A DNA stretch of 64,000 nucleotides from Namhaeicola sp039714555 (GCA_039714555.1 JBDLJB010000005.1:79800-143799); one strand, 5' to 3'. Positions 1 to 8,946 are shown, numbered from the stretch's first letter. Made by a program: numbers and translations. The notes: generated by a model not told the origin, from the letters alone.

Positions 1-478
1 CCTCTAATAAAGGATTGCTAACAGTTTCACAATAAATCACCTTGGTATTTTTAGTAATTGCAGCTTCAATATTTTCTAAAGAAGTAATGTTGACAAAGGT
101 TGTTGTGATACCAAATTTTGGTGCAAAGTTCTTTAAGAAAGCATAAGAGCCACCATAAATAGTTCTTGAAGAAACAATATGATCACCATTATTGCAAAGT
201 TGCATAAGGGTAGGAGTAATGGCTCCCATACCAGAGGCAGCAACATTGGCAGATTCAGTGCCTTCCATGGCAGCAAGAGCTTCTCCAAGATTCAAGTTAC
301 TGGGGCTCGAATGACGAGAATATAAATAACAACCTTCGGCGTTTCCTTCAAAGGTATCCATCATTGTTTTTGCATGTAAAAAAGTATAGGTTGAAGAATC
401 AGAAATAGAAGGATTTACGCCTCCAAATTCTCCAAAGTATTGAAGATCTTGTATCTTATCGGCAGGATGAAAACTCAT
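1..478 (-). CDS. Cys/Met-metabolism PLP-dependent enzyme, N-terminal part (cut by window start)
   Basis: I read an uninterrupted frame from an ATG at 478 down to the window edge, about 159 residues beginning MSFHPADKIQDLQYFGEFGG. It matches the N-terminal half of the trans-sulfuration family (methionine gamma-lyase, cystathionine gamma-lyase or synthase). Visible family features are YSRHSSPSNLNLGEALAAME (substrate/PLP-phosphate loop) and the segment ASGMGAI followed by YGGSY. The PLP lysine lies outside the window. These enzymes act in the cytoplasm on sulfur amino acids by elimination or replacement. The gene is divergent from an Lrp-family regulator, with a repeated operator-like array between them, so I infer that the regulator controls it. 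Methionine gamma-lyase is my preferred specific call, but the specificity cannot be read from this half. Confidence 0.85.
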   Translation of the reverse strand, partial: MSFHPADKIQDLQYFGEFGGVNPSISDSSTYTFLHAKTMMDTFEGNAEGCYLYSRHSSPSNLNLGEALAAMEGTESANVAASGMGAITPTLMQLCNNGDHIVSSRTIYGGSYAFLKNFAPKFGITTTFVNITSLENIEAAITKNTKVIYCETVSNPLLE

Positions 479-573
479 AGTAGTTATATTTAAGGATTAA
501 ATAATAAATTAATATAAGCACAAAATTAAAGATAAATAGAGTAAATTTCAGTTAAAATTAATAGTTACAGAAA

Positions 574-620
574 ATATAACTATTATATAACTATTAAATA
601 GTTATATTTACAGTTATATA
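574..620. promoter_or_regulatory. Operator-like array of 11-bp half-sites between the PLP enzyme and lrp
   Basis: The half-site ATATAACTATT occurs at 574-584, directly repeated at 585-595, and inverted at 597-607. This makes a perfect 23-bp palindrome at 585-607 around a central A. A degraded inverted copy (CAGTTATATA) follows at 611-620, and a further partial copy (AATAGTTAC) lies upstream at 559-567. The half-sites are one helical turn apart, and the array sits between two divergent starts, 35 bp from the lrp start codon. It is best read as the binding array of the adjacent Lrp-type regulator; the assignment is inference. Confidence 0.6.
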
Positions 621-654
621 AACAATAAATTTATTTTTTTAGAAAATTTTACAG

Positions 655-1113
655 ATGAACTTAGATACAACAGATAAAAAAATTCTATTCTATTTGCAAA
701 AGGACAGTAAAATGACCACCAAAGAGCTATCCATTTATTTAGACCTTTCAAATACCGCCATATATGAACGTGTTAAAAAATTAGAAAAATCTAAAGTTAT
801 TGAAAAGTATGTAGCTATTGTAAATAAAGAAAAAGTAGCTAAGAGTTTTATGGTTTATTGTCAGATAAAATTAGTACAGCACAAACATGAGTTTGTAAGC
901 AAGTTTGAAAAAGAAGTGATAAAATTTGATGAGGTTTTAGAGTGTTATAATATTAGTGGGGATTATGATTATATCTTAAAAATTGTGGTTAAAAACATGA
1001 AAGCTTATCGCGATTTTTTAAATAATAAATTAACTTCTTTAGATCATATCAGCAGTGCACATAGCAACTTTATAATAAATGAAGTTAAAAATACATTGGA
1101 GATTACTGTTTGA
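655..1113 (+). CDS. Lrp/AsnC-family transcriptional regulator
   Basis: A 152-residue protein of the usual Lrp length. An N-terminal helix-turn-helix covers about residues 5-55 (LDTTDKKILFYLQ, then TTKELSIYLDLSNTAIYERV). A C-terminal RAM ligand-binding domain covers about 65-145, with the typical GDYDYILKI strand. Members form dimers to octamers that wrap DNA and respond to amino acids. It is divergent from a Cys/Met-metabolism PLP enzyme across a 176-bp gap that holds an array of repeated half-sites. The likely role is amino-acid-responsive control of that enzyme and of itself. The effector is unknown. Confidence 0.93.
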   Translation: MNLDTTDKKILFYLQKDSKMTTKELSIYLDLSNTAIYERVKKLEKSKVIEKYVAIVNKEKVAKSFMVYCQIKLVQHKHEFVSKFEKEVIKFDEVLECYNISGDYDYILKIVVKNMKAYRDFLNNKLTSLDHISSAHSNFIINEVKNTLEITV

Positions 1114-1226
1114 TTTTTTTTTATTGATAATGAGTATTAATAATTAACCTTATCCGGTAAATAAATCATATAAAGGTATATTTGTCTGGATGTAACAAGA
1201 TATAGCCAATAAAAATTGTATTTGTA

Positions 1227-1739
1227 ATGATACTTGAAACAGAAAGATTATCAGTTAGAAATCTCAGTGAAAATGATTCCGATTTATTCTTTGAATTAAT
1301 GAGTAATCCAAATGTAATGGACCCCATTCCTCAAAAAATTTTCACTAGAATGGAAAGTGATTCAAAATTGACTGAACTAATTTTACTTGAAAAGTCATCA
1401 TATCCTAAAATTTGGAGTTTGACAGAAAAATGGAACGGTGAACTTATTGGAATTTGTGGTTTTCTAAAGAATAATGATGATGATTATGAAATTGCTTATC
1501 GATTAATTGAAAACTTTTGGGGAAAAGGATATGGAACGGAAATTGTTAAAGGATTGATCGAATATAGCTTTAAAGAATTGAAAATTGATAAAATTACAGC
1601 TGATGTAAATACAAAAAATTTAAAATCTTCTAATATATTAGAGAAATTTATGACTCCTGTAAAAGAATTTTACAATGAGAAAGATAATTGTACTGATAGA
1701 AGATATGAAATAACAAAAACTGGCTACATCAAACGATAA
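1227..1739 (+). CDS. GNAT-family N-acetyltransferase (RimJ/RimL-like)
   Basis: A 170-residue protein starting MILETERLSVRNLSENDSD, the classic opening of RimJ/RimL-type acetyltransferases. The acetyl-CoA loop is visible as FWGKGYGTEIVKGLIEY at about residues 92-108, followed by the typical segment on KNLKSSNILEKF. It transfers acetyl from acetyl-CoA to an amine, but the substrate cannot be told. The gene ends 9 bp before a small exported protein on the same strand, so the two may be cotranscribed. The C-terminal third is less canonical than in true RimJ/RimL. Confidence 0.85.
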   Translation: MILETERLSVRNLSENDSDLFFELMSNPNVMDPIPQKIFTRMESDSKLTELILLEKSSYPKIWSLTEKWNGELIGICGFLKNNDDDYEIAYRLIENFWGKGYGTEIVKGLIEYSFKELKIDKITADVNTKNLKSSNILEKFMTPVKEFYNEKDNCTDRRYEITKTGYIKR

Positions 1740-1748
1740 CATTAATCA

Positions 1749-2297
1749 ATGAAATTTCAAAAATTTATAGTATTACTTCTTTTTTTGACAACAGGATCTC
1801 TATTTGCTCAAAATACCGATTTGTTAGTAAAGGATATTATTTCAAAATCTAAGATTATTAAAGACAATATAGATATCTACGATAATAAAATTACTCAGGT
1901 TTTAAATGAGTCAACAGAAGGTGGAATGGCAACAGCATATTGTGATAAAGCCGAGCTAAAATTGATACAGATTATTTGGTTTGGAGAAATTGGAAAAAAT
2001 ATTATTGAATATTACTTTGATCAAGATCAACTTATTTTTGTTTCTACCCAAGATTTTAACTACAATCGGCCAATTTATTTCGATCAAAAAACACCAAAAA
2101 ATATTGTTGTCAATGAAGTATATGATCCTGACAAAACAACTGTTAAAGAAAATAGATTTTACTTCAATAATGAAAAACTTTTCTTATGGTATAATAATGA
2201 CAAGCAAGAAATTGATATAACATTAGAACAAAATGTTATTAAAGGGGAAAAATTATTAGTAGATGCTAATAGAAGAAAAGAAGCATTAAAAAAATAA
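1749..2297 (+). CDS. Exported protein of unknown function
   Basis: The 182-residue product has a clean Sec signal peptide (MKFQKFIVLLLFLTTGSLFAQ, cleavage expected after A20 or Q21). I do not recognise the mature domain. It is rich in beta-type segments with aromatic and charged alternation (for example IEYYFDQDQLIFVSTQDF, and FYFNNEKLFLWY). That pattern resembles small periplasmic or surface proteins of Bacteroidota that carry no enzymatic motif. It lies 9 bp after the GNAT gene and converges on yceI, 17 bp between stops. Confidence 0.75.
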   Translation: MKFQKFIVLLLFLTTGSLFAQNTDLLVKDIISKSKIIKDNIDIYDNKITQVLNESTEGGMATAYCDKAELKLIQIIWFGEIGKNIIEYYFDQDQLIFVSTQDFNYNRPIYFDQKTPKNIVVNEVYDPDKTTVKENRFYFNNEKLFLWYNNDKQEIDITLEQNVIKGEKLLVDANRRKEALKK

Positions 2298-2314
2298 AGG
2301 TTTAATATTAGAAA

Positions 2315-2896
2315 TTATTTACTAGCTTTTACTTCAACAGTTAATTCCATCTCATCATCAATGAATTTATCTTTAAGATCATTAAAAAATGATTTTGATT
2401 TATAAGTAACATTCCATTTAGATCGATCAATTTTAAAAGTATCACTTTTAAAATCTAATTTATTACCATCAATAGTTACTGTAGCTAAAAATTCAACAGG
2501 ATTGGTCTTGTCTTTTAAAGTAAGTTTACCTTTTATTAAGGTTTTACCTTCTTTTTCCTCACTGCTATTTATAATAAATTTTGCAGTTGGGTAGGTAGTT
2601 ACATCAAAAAAATCATTACTTTTTAAGTGATCTACTAATTTTTTATTATAAGCATTATCAGCAGCTAGATCAAGATTAACAATGCTATTCATCTCAATTA
2701 TAAATTCACCTCCAACAATCTTATTATTCTTAATAGTAAAAAAACCATCTTTTAGATTAATTGTACCATAATGCGAGCCGGTAGGTTTAAAACCTTTCCA
2801 TTTAAGTATGGCATTTTCGGTATTTGTTTTATAATTGGTTTGTGCAAAGCCAATAAAGCCTACTAATAAGAGTAATGTTAAAATTAGATTTTTCAT
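2315..2896 (-). CDS. YceI-family periplasmic lipid-binding protein
   Basis: A 193-residue protein with a signal peptide (MKNLILTLLLLVGFIGFAQ) and a YceI lipocalin-like beta-barrel. Family landmarks are LKWKGFKPTGSHYGTINLKDG near residue 32, the DFFDVTTYPTAKF motif near 95-108, GKLTLKDKTNPVEF, and FKIDRSKWNV near the end. YceI proteins bind long isoprenoid or amphiphilic ligands in the periplasm. This version is of the Bacteroidota type, with extra loops. It shares orientation with the upstream M1 peptidase, but a strong terminator-like hairpin separates the two. Confidence 0.9.
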   Translation of the reverse strand: MKNLILTLLLLVGFIGFAQTNYKTNTENAILKWKGFKPTGSHYGTINLKDGFFTIKNNKIVGGEFIIEMNSIVNLDLAADNAYNKKLVDHLKSNDFFDVTTYPTAKFIINSSEEKEGKTLIKGKLTLKDKTNPVEFLATVTIDGNKLDFKSDTFKIDRSKWNVTYKSKSFFNDLKDKFIDDEMELTVEVKASK

Positions 2897-2924
2897 GATC
2901 TTTAATTTTTAGTTAATATATGAA

Positions 2925-2963
2925 AAAAATACCAAAGTCAAATTGTATGACTTTGGTATTTTT
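2925..2963. terminator. Perfect 16-bp stem terminator between the M1 peptidase and yceI
   Basis: The left arm at 2925-2940 (AAAAATACCAAAGTCA) is exactly complementary to the right arm at 2948-2963, with a 7-nt loop. Both arms end in A/T runs, so transcripts in either direction would carry a U-tract. It sits 12 bp after the M1 peptidase stop codon and most likely terminates that minus-strand transcript. Confidence 0.8.
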
Positions 2964-2974
2964 AAAGTTAATAC

Positions 2975-5251
2975 TTACTGATCAACATTTTTCTTTTTAA
3001 ATTTATCAAATTGTGTGTCTTCTTTTTTCTTTGGCCAACTGTTATTGCTTTGATCAACATCGGCAGTTAATTTTTTTGGATCAATATTTATTTCTTTGAT
3101 CTCTTTATCGGTTGCAAATAATTTTTTGATCTCTTTATCATTGAATCTCCAAATTTCTGCAGGGAAATATTTTTCTTCTTTAGTACCGTCTTTATAAATA
3201 ATTTCAGCAATAATTGGCATTACCAATCCTCCTGGTTTTTCAAAGATAATTTCATAGAAATATTTAGTATTTTTTAATTGCTTAATCTCTTCGTTGCTAT
3301 AGTTGTCTTTTAGATAATCATTCAAAAATTTAAAATCGTTAATCGGATCAGTATTATTTGCCATATCAGGCGTATAATCATCACTATCAGGATCAACTAA
3401 AAACAAAGCCGGTAAGAAATTATTTACATCAACACCATACATTTGGGCCATTCTTTTGGCTCTTTTTGTAGGTTTATCAGTAACTACATATTTTCTTACA
3501 TTTTTTATACCTATATCATTGTATTCGGTAGTATAGAACCATCCTCTCCAAAACCAGTCAAGATCAGTACCTGAAGCATCTTCCATGGTTCTAAAGAAAT
3601 CGCTAGGAACAGGATGTTTAAATTTCCATCTGTTGGCATAAGTTTCAAAAGCTTTGTCAAATAATTCATGTCCCAAAATTACTTCACGTAACATATATAA
3701 ACCAGCAGCAGGTTTAGAATAGGCATTGTAACCGCTATTAAATACATTGTCATGGGAGGTCATTATTGGTGTAATTCTACTTTGATCACCACTCATATAA
3801 TTAACTACATTGTTTGGAAAAGCCCTTGAAGGAAATCCTGATTCAAAACTTTGTTCTGCCAATAATTGTGCAAAAGTATTTAATCCTTCATCCATCCAAC
3901 CCCATTGTCGTTCATCAGAATTTACGATCATTGGAAACCAGTTATGACCCACTTCGTGAATAATAACACCAATCACTCCATTACGTGTTCTTTGGCTATA
4001 AGTTCCATCTTCTTTTGGGCGCCCAAAATTAAAACAGATCATTGGATATTCCATTCCTTGTTGTTTAGCATTTACTGAAATGGCTTTATGGTAAGGATAA
4101 TCAAACATTTGTTTAGAATAACTTTTAAGGGTATGAGCAACAACTTTAGTTGAATATTCTTCCCATAATGGGTTTCCTTCTTTTGGATATACAGAAACAG
4201 CCATAACTGTTTTATCGCTAAGTTTAACAGCTTGCATATCTAAAATATATTTTCTGGAGGTTGCAAAAGCAAAATCACGAACATTTTCGGCTCTCATTTT
4301 CCAGGTCTTGGTTTTTTTAGAAACTTTCTTTTCTCTTTCTATTGCTTCTTCTTGTGTCGCAATAATAACAGGCTTGTCAAATGATTTTTGAGCTTTTTCA
4401 TATCTCTTCCATTGCTTTTTGCTAAGCATTTCTTTTCTGTTCAAAATATGACCTGTAGCTTCTAAAATATGATCATCGGGTGTAGTGATATTCACATCAA
4501 AATTTCCAAAAGGCAAAGAAAATTCACCACGACCTAAAAATTGCATAGTTTGCCAACCTTCAACATCATTGTAAACTGCCATACGAGGATAGAATTGAGC
4601 AATGATATAACCATTATTACCATCTTTAAAAGGCTCGTAACCAGACCTGCCTCTTGTAACTGTATAATTAGGTATATTATACCACCATTTGATCTTAAAG
4701 CTTATTTTTTCTCCGGGTTTTAATGTGTTAGGAATATCAACACGCATCATAGTTTCGTTAATTGTGAATGAAATTTCACTACCATCCATATTTTTAACGA
4801 AATCAATTTTAAAACCACCATCAAATGGTTTACCTAAAAAAGATTGTGTAAATTTAGTGGGATTGTAAAAAACACCGGGTCCATCTGCTTTAACATCATT
4901 TGTTCTAGCATTGGCAGCTCTAATATTTTGATCTAATTGTACCCAAAGATACTCTAATTCATCAGGTGAATTATTGTGATAAGTAATCGTTTCTTCACCA
5001 TAAATTTTTTGTTTTTCATCATCTAAAATGATATCCATTTTATAATCAGCTTGTTGCTGATAATATTCAGGTCCCGGAGCACCTGAGGCTGTGCGATAAA
5101 CATTAGGTGTAGGCAATTCTTCTTTTAATTGTTTGAATTTACTTACGTTGTAGTGACCGGGTTGTTTTTCTTTAGCTGCTTCTTTTTCCTGAGCAAAGCC
5201 TGCAAAAAAAACAAGAACAAAACTTAAAGTTAATAAAGTTAATTTCTTCAT
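2975..5251 (-). CDS. M1-family zinc aminopeptidase, exported
   Basis: A 758-residue protein with a signal peptide (MKKLTLLTLSFVLVFFAGFAQ). The zinc site is complete: HEVGH at residues 432-436 and the third ligand E455 after the expected 18-residue spacer (WGWMDEG). The N-terminal half is the beta-sandwich typical of M1 enzymes. It removes N-terminal residues from peptides in the periplasm or at the surface. Its C-terminus is short and ends in a lysine-rich tail, as in the Bacteroidota members of the family rather than the four-domain enzymes. It lies downstream of a DUF6702 gene on the same strand (74 bp), and the pair is probably one transcript. Confidence 0.92.
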   Translation of the reverse strand: MKKLTLLTLSFVLVFFAGFAQEKEAAKEKQPGHYNVSKFKQLKEELPTPNVYRTASGAPGPEYYQQQADYKMDIILDDEKQKIYGEETITYHNNSPDELEYLWVQLDQNIRAANARTNDVKADGPGVFYNPTKFTQSFLGKPFDGGFKIDFVKNMDGSEISFTINETMMRVDIPNTLKPGEKISFKIKWWYNIPNYTVTRGRSGYEPFKDGNNGYIIAQFYPRMAVYNDVEGWQTMQFLGRGEFSLPFGNFDVNITTPDDHILEATGHILNRKEMLSKKQWKRYEKAQKSFDKPVIIATQEEAIEREKKVSKKTKTWKMRAENVRDFAFATSRKYILDMQAVKLSDKTVMAVSVYPKEGNPLWEEYSTKVVAHTLKSYSKQMFDYPYHKAISVNAKQQGMEYPMICFNFGRPKEDGTYSQRTRNGVIGVIIHEVGHNWFPMIVNSDERQWGWMDEGLNTFAQLLAEQSFESGFPSRAFPNNVVNYMSGDQSRITPIMTSHDNVFNSGYNAYSKPAAGLYMLREVILGHELFDKAFETYANRWKFKHPVPSDFFRTMEDASGTDLDWFWRGWFYTTEYNDIGIKNVRKYVVTDKPTKRAKRMAQMYGVDVNNFLPALFLVDPDSDDYTPDMANNTDPINDFKFLNDYLKDNYSNEEIKQLKNTKYFYEIIFEKPGGLVMPIIAEIIYKDGTKEEKYFPAEIWRFNDKEIKKLFATDKEIKEINIDPKKLTADVDQSNNSWPKKKEDTQFDKFKKKNVDQ

Positions 5252-5325
5252 TTGTTTTCTATAAATTTATTGATTTTTAAATAATTTCCGAATATAATCT
5301 TTTTGTATAAGAAGGAAATGTAATG

Positions 5326-5826
5326 TTAAAATTTTAACAAATCTTTATCATTATCTTTTATAAGAATAAAGGTCTTTTGTTGATTGTAGATATTGAGTTT
5401 TATATAATTTTGTTGCTCTTCAAATTCTTCAAAAAGCATTCTATTTTGTACTTCAAGGGCTTTAATATTTTCGATATCAGTAATTTCTAAATAAAAATAT
5501 ACCACATCATTCTCATATTCTTTACCAAGATATTGATAGGTTTTTACCTGGTTATTGATCTTAATATTAAATTTTTGATTTATATATAATGCAATGAATT
5601 TATTAGCTTCTGAAAGCTCATTTTCTGTAGCGAGTTCAAATGACTTATTAAAACGATTGTTTATTGTTTTTTCAACATCATCAATAAAAAAACGCATGGT
5701 AATTTGTACAGATTCCTTTTCTTGAATATAATCAATTTTAGTTAGACTGATATAATATTTATGTAGGGTAAAAGCAAAAAGAGGAAGGACAGTTAAAATG
5801 AGTATGATTTTTTTAAATTTCATCAT
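5326..5826 (-). CDS. DUF6702-family exported or membrane-anchored protein
   Basis: A 166-residue protein with an N-terminal hydrophobic segment (residues 6-20), followed by the family signature HKYYISLTKIDYIQEKESVQ and then MRFFIDDVEKTINNRF. I recognise this as the DUF6702 type, which is common in Flavobacteriia and has no known biochemical role. It sits immediately upstream of the M1 peptidase gene on the same strand, which suggests a shared role outside the cytoplasm. The start chosen gives a signal peptide; a second ATG one codon downstream would do the same. Confidence 0.8.
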   Translation of the reverse strand: MMKFKKIILILTVLPLFAFTLHKYYISLTKIDYIQEKESVQITMRFFIDDVEKTINNRFNKSFELATENELSEANKFIALYINQKFNIKINNQVKTYQYLGKEYENDVVYFYLEITDIENIKALEVQNRMLFEEFEEQQNYIKLNIYNQQKTFILIKDNDKDLLKF

Positions 5827-5910
5827 AAATTCTTATTTTGTGTTGCAAATGTCAGTAATCGATTCATATTTGGCAAAAAATAAAGTATAAATTTATCCTA
5901 AAAAATTATT

Positions 5911-6516
5911 TTGGAAACCTATAAAGAGATAATTCAGTTTTATAAAAAAGATCCTGTTTTATACAATGCTATTGTGCAATTAGATGATAAAATCAAGCCT
6001 GAACCAAGTGTTGATGTTTATAAAAGTTTATTGGCCTCAATTGTTTCACAACAACTAAATACAAAAGTGGCAGATATTATTTGGCAACGGTTTACAGATC
6101 TGTTTATTAACCGATACCCACATGCTAATATTTTATTAGAAATGCCACATGAAGAAGTTAGAAAAGTTGGCTTATCAAACAGTAAAGTTAATTATGTAAA
6201 AAATGTAGCAGAATTTTCACTTAATAATAATATCTCGTTTGAATATTTACAGCAAAGAACAGATGTTGAAATTATTGATTATTTAACTCAAATTAAAGGA
6301 GTTGGTAAATGGACTGTACAAATGATCTTGATGTTCCCAATGGACAGACCTAATGTTTTTCCGGTTGATGATCTTGGAATTCAAAGAGCGATAAAAAATT
6401 TGTACAATGTAACATTAGAGAAAAAGGAATTAAAACATAAATTAATTAAGATCTCGGATAATTGGCATCCTTATAAAACACTTGCTTGCAAATATTTATG
6501 GAAGATGATCGATTAG
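5911..6516 (+). CDS. AlkA-type DNA-3-methyladenine glycosylase (HhH-GPD)
   Basis: A 201-residue protein of the HhH-GPD superfamily. The helix-hairpin-helix is visible at about residues 128-140 (QIKGVGKWTVQM), followed by the catalytic aspartate in PVDDLGIQRA (D154). SIVSQQLNTKVAD near residue 45 is the conserved N-terminal helix. It excises alkylated bases such as 3-methyladenine by base flipping. The start is a TTG at 5911: an in-frame stop lies just upstream, and the first in-frame ATG would remove a large part of the fold. It lacks the N-terminal domain of E. coli AlkA, as most compact bacterial versions do. Confidence 0.9.
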   Translation: METYKEIIQFYKKDPVLYNAIVQLDDKIKPEPSVDVYKSLLASIVSQQLNTKVADIIWQRFTDLFINRYPHANILLEMPHEEVRKVGLSNSKVNYVKNVAEFSLNNNISFEYLQQRTDVEIIDYLTQIKGVGKWTVQMILMFPMDRPNVFPVDDLGIQRAIKNLYNVTLEKKELKHKLIKISDNWHPYKTLACKYLWKMID

Positions 6517-6534
6517 ATTTGAAAAGGATTTATT

Positions 6535-7332
6535 TTACTTATCAATCTGTTGAATCGATTGTAAATAATTTGTTTTATTCTTAATAAAAATATCAACCAT
6601 TTCAAGATATCGTTCTTTTTCAAATAAGCTTATGATACCTTTTGATATACAATAATAAATAAAATCGTTGATATTTTCTTGAGGAATTTGTATAGTTTGT
6701 ATAAAGAAATCATCTTTAAAATGTGCTTTAATTTCTTGAATTCTAATTTTGTTTATGGCATCAATTTCATCCTGATCCATTAAGGCTTTTAGTTTTCGAT
6801 GTTTTTTGCGATTTCCGGAAATGATGTTGTATAAATCATCAATTCCACCTTTTTGCCCTAAAAGCATTGCCAAAATAACTATTGGCGTACTTTCCTGACT
6901 GTAATAATTCAATTTTCTTTCAATTTGATTAAGAGGTTTTTTATCCGCATTTGGCAACCCTAGAGGGTTGGTTGGTTGTTTATTTTTAAAAATAACCACT
7001 TCATCAAGTTTGTTGGTATTGAATTCTAATTTAACAGCTAATTCCTTGTCGGATAAATGCTGCTTGTTAATAATAACTTTTTTGACCATATATTGAATGT
7101 CAGAAAACATTAAAGTATCATTTTCTTTTACAGATATTTTAAATTCACCATCCATATTGCTCAATGAACCTCTGTTAGAAGAAATATTAATCACATGAAC
7201 ATTAGCTATTGATACCGAATCATTTTTTATATGACCTCGTATCAATTTTCTATCTTTTTGAGAAAAAATTTGCTGTGAAAAAGCGAATAAGATGATTAAG
7301 TAAAAAACAGGCTTAGTTTTCATTAGGTTCAT
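6535..7332 (-). CDS. Exported CarboxypepD_reg-like protein, tandem paralog 3
   Basis: A 265-residue protein with a signal peptide (MKTKPVFYLIILFAFSQQIFSQ). A carboxypeptidase regulatory-like beta-sandwich covers about residues 28-110: IRGHIKNDSVSIANVHVINISSNRG, then NMDGEFKISVKENDTLMFSDIQY. The C-terminal half is helical and not recognised, with a GNRKKHRKLKALMDQDEIDAINKIR block. This last gene of three shares long near-identical stretches with the one upstream and overlaps it by 20 bp. Such domains usually sit on surface or periplasmic proteins, often at the N-terminus of TonB-dependent receptors, but no receptor barrel is attached here. Function unknown. Confidence 0.85.
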   Translation of the reverse strand: MNLMKTKPVFYLIILFAFSQQIFSQKDRKLIRGHIKNDSVSIANVHVINISSNRGSLSNMDGEFKISVKENDTLMFSDIQYMVKKVIINKQHLSDKELAVKLEFNTNKLDEVVIFKNKQPTNPLGLPNADKKPLNQIERKLNYYSQESTPIVILAMLLGQKGGIDDLYNIISGNRKKHRKLKALMDQDEIDAINKIRIQEIKAHFKDDFFIQTIQIPQENINDFIYYCISKGIISLFEKERYLEMVDIFIKNKTNYLQSIQQIDK

Positions 7333-8122
7333 TATATTTTTTACTTTCCTTTAAAAATACATCAATTAATTCAATATTGCTATTTTTTAAAAAAAGATCA
7401 ACTATACCTTTTGGGAGACAAAAAAAGATAAAATCATCAATTTGTTCAACCGGAATAGATAAGTTTTTAATAAAAAAATCATCTTTAAAATATGTTCTAA
7501 TTTCTTGTACTCTAATTTTGTTTATGGCATCAATTTCATCCTGATCCATTAATGATTTTAGCTTTCGATGTTTTTTGCGATTTCCGGAAATGATATTATA
7601 GATATCTTCAATACCGCCACCCGGTCTCGGAATAAATAAACCTAATATTGGGTTTAGAATTAAGGCATCTAGCAAAACATTAGGAGTGCTTTTTTGACTG
7701 TAATAATTCAATTTTCTTTCAATTTGATTAAGAGGTTCTTTACCCGCATTTGGCAACCCTAGAGGATTGTTTGGTTGTTTATTTTTAAAAATAACCACTT
7801 CATCAAGTTTGTTGGTATTGAATACTAGTTTAACAGTTAATTCCTTGTCGGATAAATGCTGCTTGTTGATAATAATTTTTTTGACCATATATTGAATGTC
7901 AGAAAACATTAAAGTATCATTTTCTTTTACAGATATTTGAAATTTACCATTTTTATTACTTAAGCTACCTCTATTAGAAGAAATATTAATAATATGCACA
8001 TTTTCAATTGATACGGAGTCGTTCTTAATTTCTCCGGTAATTATAATTCTATCTTTTTGTGCATAGATTTGAAAAGAAAAAATAAATAAAATGATACTAT
8101 AAAAGAACCGATATATTTTCAT
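7313..8122 (-). CDS. Exported CarboxypepD_reg-like protein, tandem paralog 2
   Basis: A 269-residue protein with a signal peptide (MKIYRFFYSIILFIFSFQIYAQ). Its architecture matches paralog 3: a beta-sandwich at about residues 28-110, then the conserved NPLGLPNAGKEPLNQIERKL block, then the helical tail with GNRKKHRKLKSLMDQDEIDA. The middle carries a segment (LILNPILGLFIPRPGGGIED) that differs from paralog 3. Its start overlaps the stop of paralog 1 by 4 bp, and its end overlaps the start of paralog 3 by 20 bp, so the three are almost certainly translated from one message. No catalytic motif was seen. Confidence 0.85.
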   Translation of the reverse strand: MKIYRFFYSIILFIFSFQIYAQKDRIIITGEIKNDSVSIENVHIINISSNRGSLSNKNGKFQISVKENDTLMFSDIQYMVKKIIINKQHLSDKELTVKLVFNTNKLDEVVIFKNKQPNNPLGLPNAGKEPLNQIERKLNYYSQKSTPNVLLDALILNPILGLFIPRPGGGIEDIYNIISGNRKKHRKLKSLMDQDEIDAINKIRVQEIRTYFKDDFFIKNLSIPVEQIDDFIFFCLPKGIVDLFLKNSNIELIDVFLKESKKYNEPNEN

Positions 8123-8946
8123 TCGTTATTTTTAAAGTTTTTACTCTCTGCTAAAAATACATCAATCATTTCAATTTTTTTGTTTTTTAAATATAGATCA
8201 ATTATTCCTTTTGTTTCACAGAAAATAATAAATGCATCAATTTGATTGATAGAAATACTTAATGTTTCCATAAAAAATTTATCACCAAATTCAATTCTTA
8301 TCTTTTCGGGAGCTGATTTAGCATTTTGTTGATATATTCTTTCTATTTCTTTTAGATTTCTTTTGGTTTTACCAATTTTCTTGATCTCTTTTGTTAGTGG
8401 TTTTAGTATAAAAGCCGCCAAACCAATTATATCACCTCCAATGGGTACATTTGGATCGGTTGGATCCGGCATTTTGTCAGGATCTAATTGTTTAGCAACA
8501 GATAAAGAAGGAATGCTAAAATCCATGCTGCCAAAATCTAATGCAGAATTTACTTTTGTAACAGTATCTTTAAATTTTTTAGTATCACTTGTAAGATTAC
8601 CTGTTAGATCATGTGCTTTTAACTCAACTTCGGCAAGTGTATTTGTTTTAGGCAATAGATCAATAATAATATATTTACTTTTTAGATGCTGTTTAGAAAT
8701 TTGAATTTCTATTCGATAAAATTGAATATCCGAAAATAACAAAGTATCGTTTTCTTTTGCAAAGATCTTAAATTCACCTTTTTTATTACTGATTGTTCCC
8801 TCTTTAGAAGTTTTATTGAGAATATGCACATTTTCTATAGGGATAGAATCACTCAGTACTATCCCTTTGACAAGAACACGGTTGTCTTGAGCATTAATAT
8901 TTACAATTAAAAATAGAGCAATGATTAGGTTTAGTTGATTCATCAC
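8119..8946 (-). CDS. Exported CarboxypepD_reg-like protein, tandem paralog 1
   Basis: A 275-residue protein and the most divergent of the three. The signal peptide (MMNQLNLIIALFLIVNINAQ) is followed by the same beta-sandwich (VKGIVLSDSIPIENVHILNKTSKEG, then SNKKGEFKIFAKENDTLLFSDIQF). The region after residue 110 has no match in its paralogs until the C-terminus, where the FGDKFFMETLSISINQIDAFIIFCETKGIIDL block reappears. It is the first gene of a three-gene overlapping unit. The initiator could be either of two adjacent ATGs. Function unknown; a periplasmic or surface location follows from the signal peptide. Confidence 0.83.
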   Translation of the reverse strand: MMNQLNLIIALFLIVNINAQDNRVLVKGIVLSDSIPIENVHILNKTSKEGTISNKKGEFKIFAKENDTLLFSDIQFYRIEIQISKQHLKSKYIIIDLLPKTNTLAEVELKAHDLTGNLTSDTKKFKDTVTKVNSALDFGSMDFSIPSLSVAKQLDPDKMPDPTDPNVPIGGDIIGLAAFILKPLTKEIKKIGKTKRNLKEIERIYQQNAKSAPEKIRIEFGDKFFMETLSISINQIDAFIIFCETKGIIDLYLKNKKIEMIDVFLAESKNFKNNE

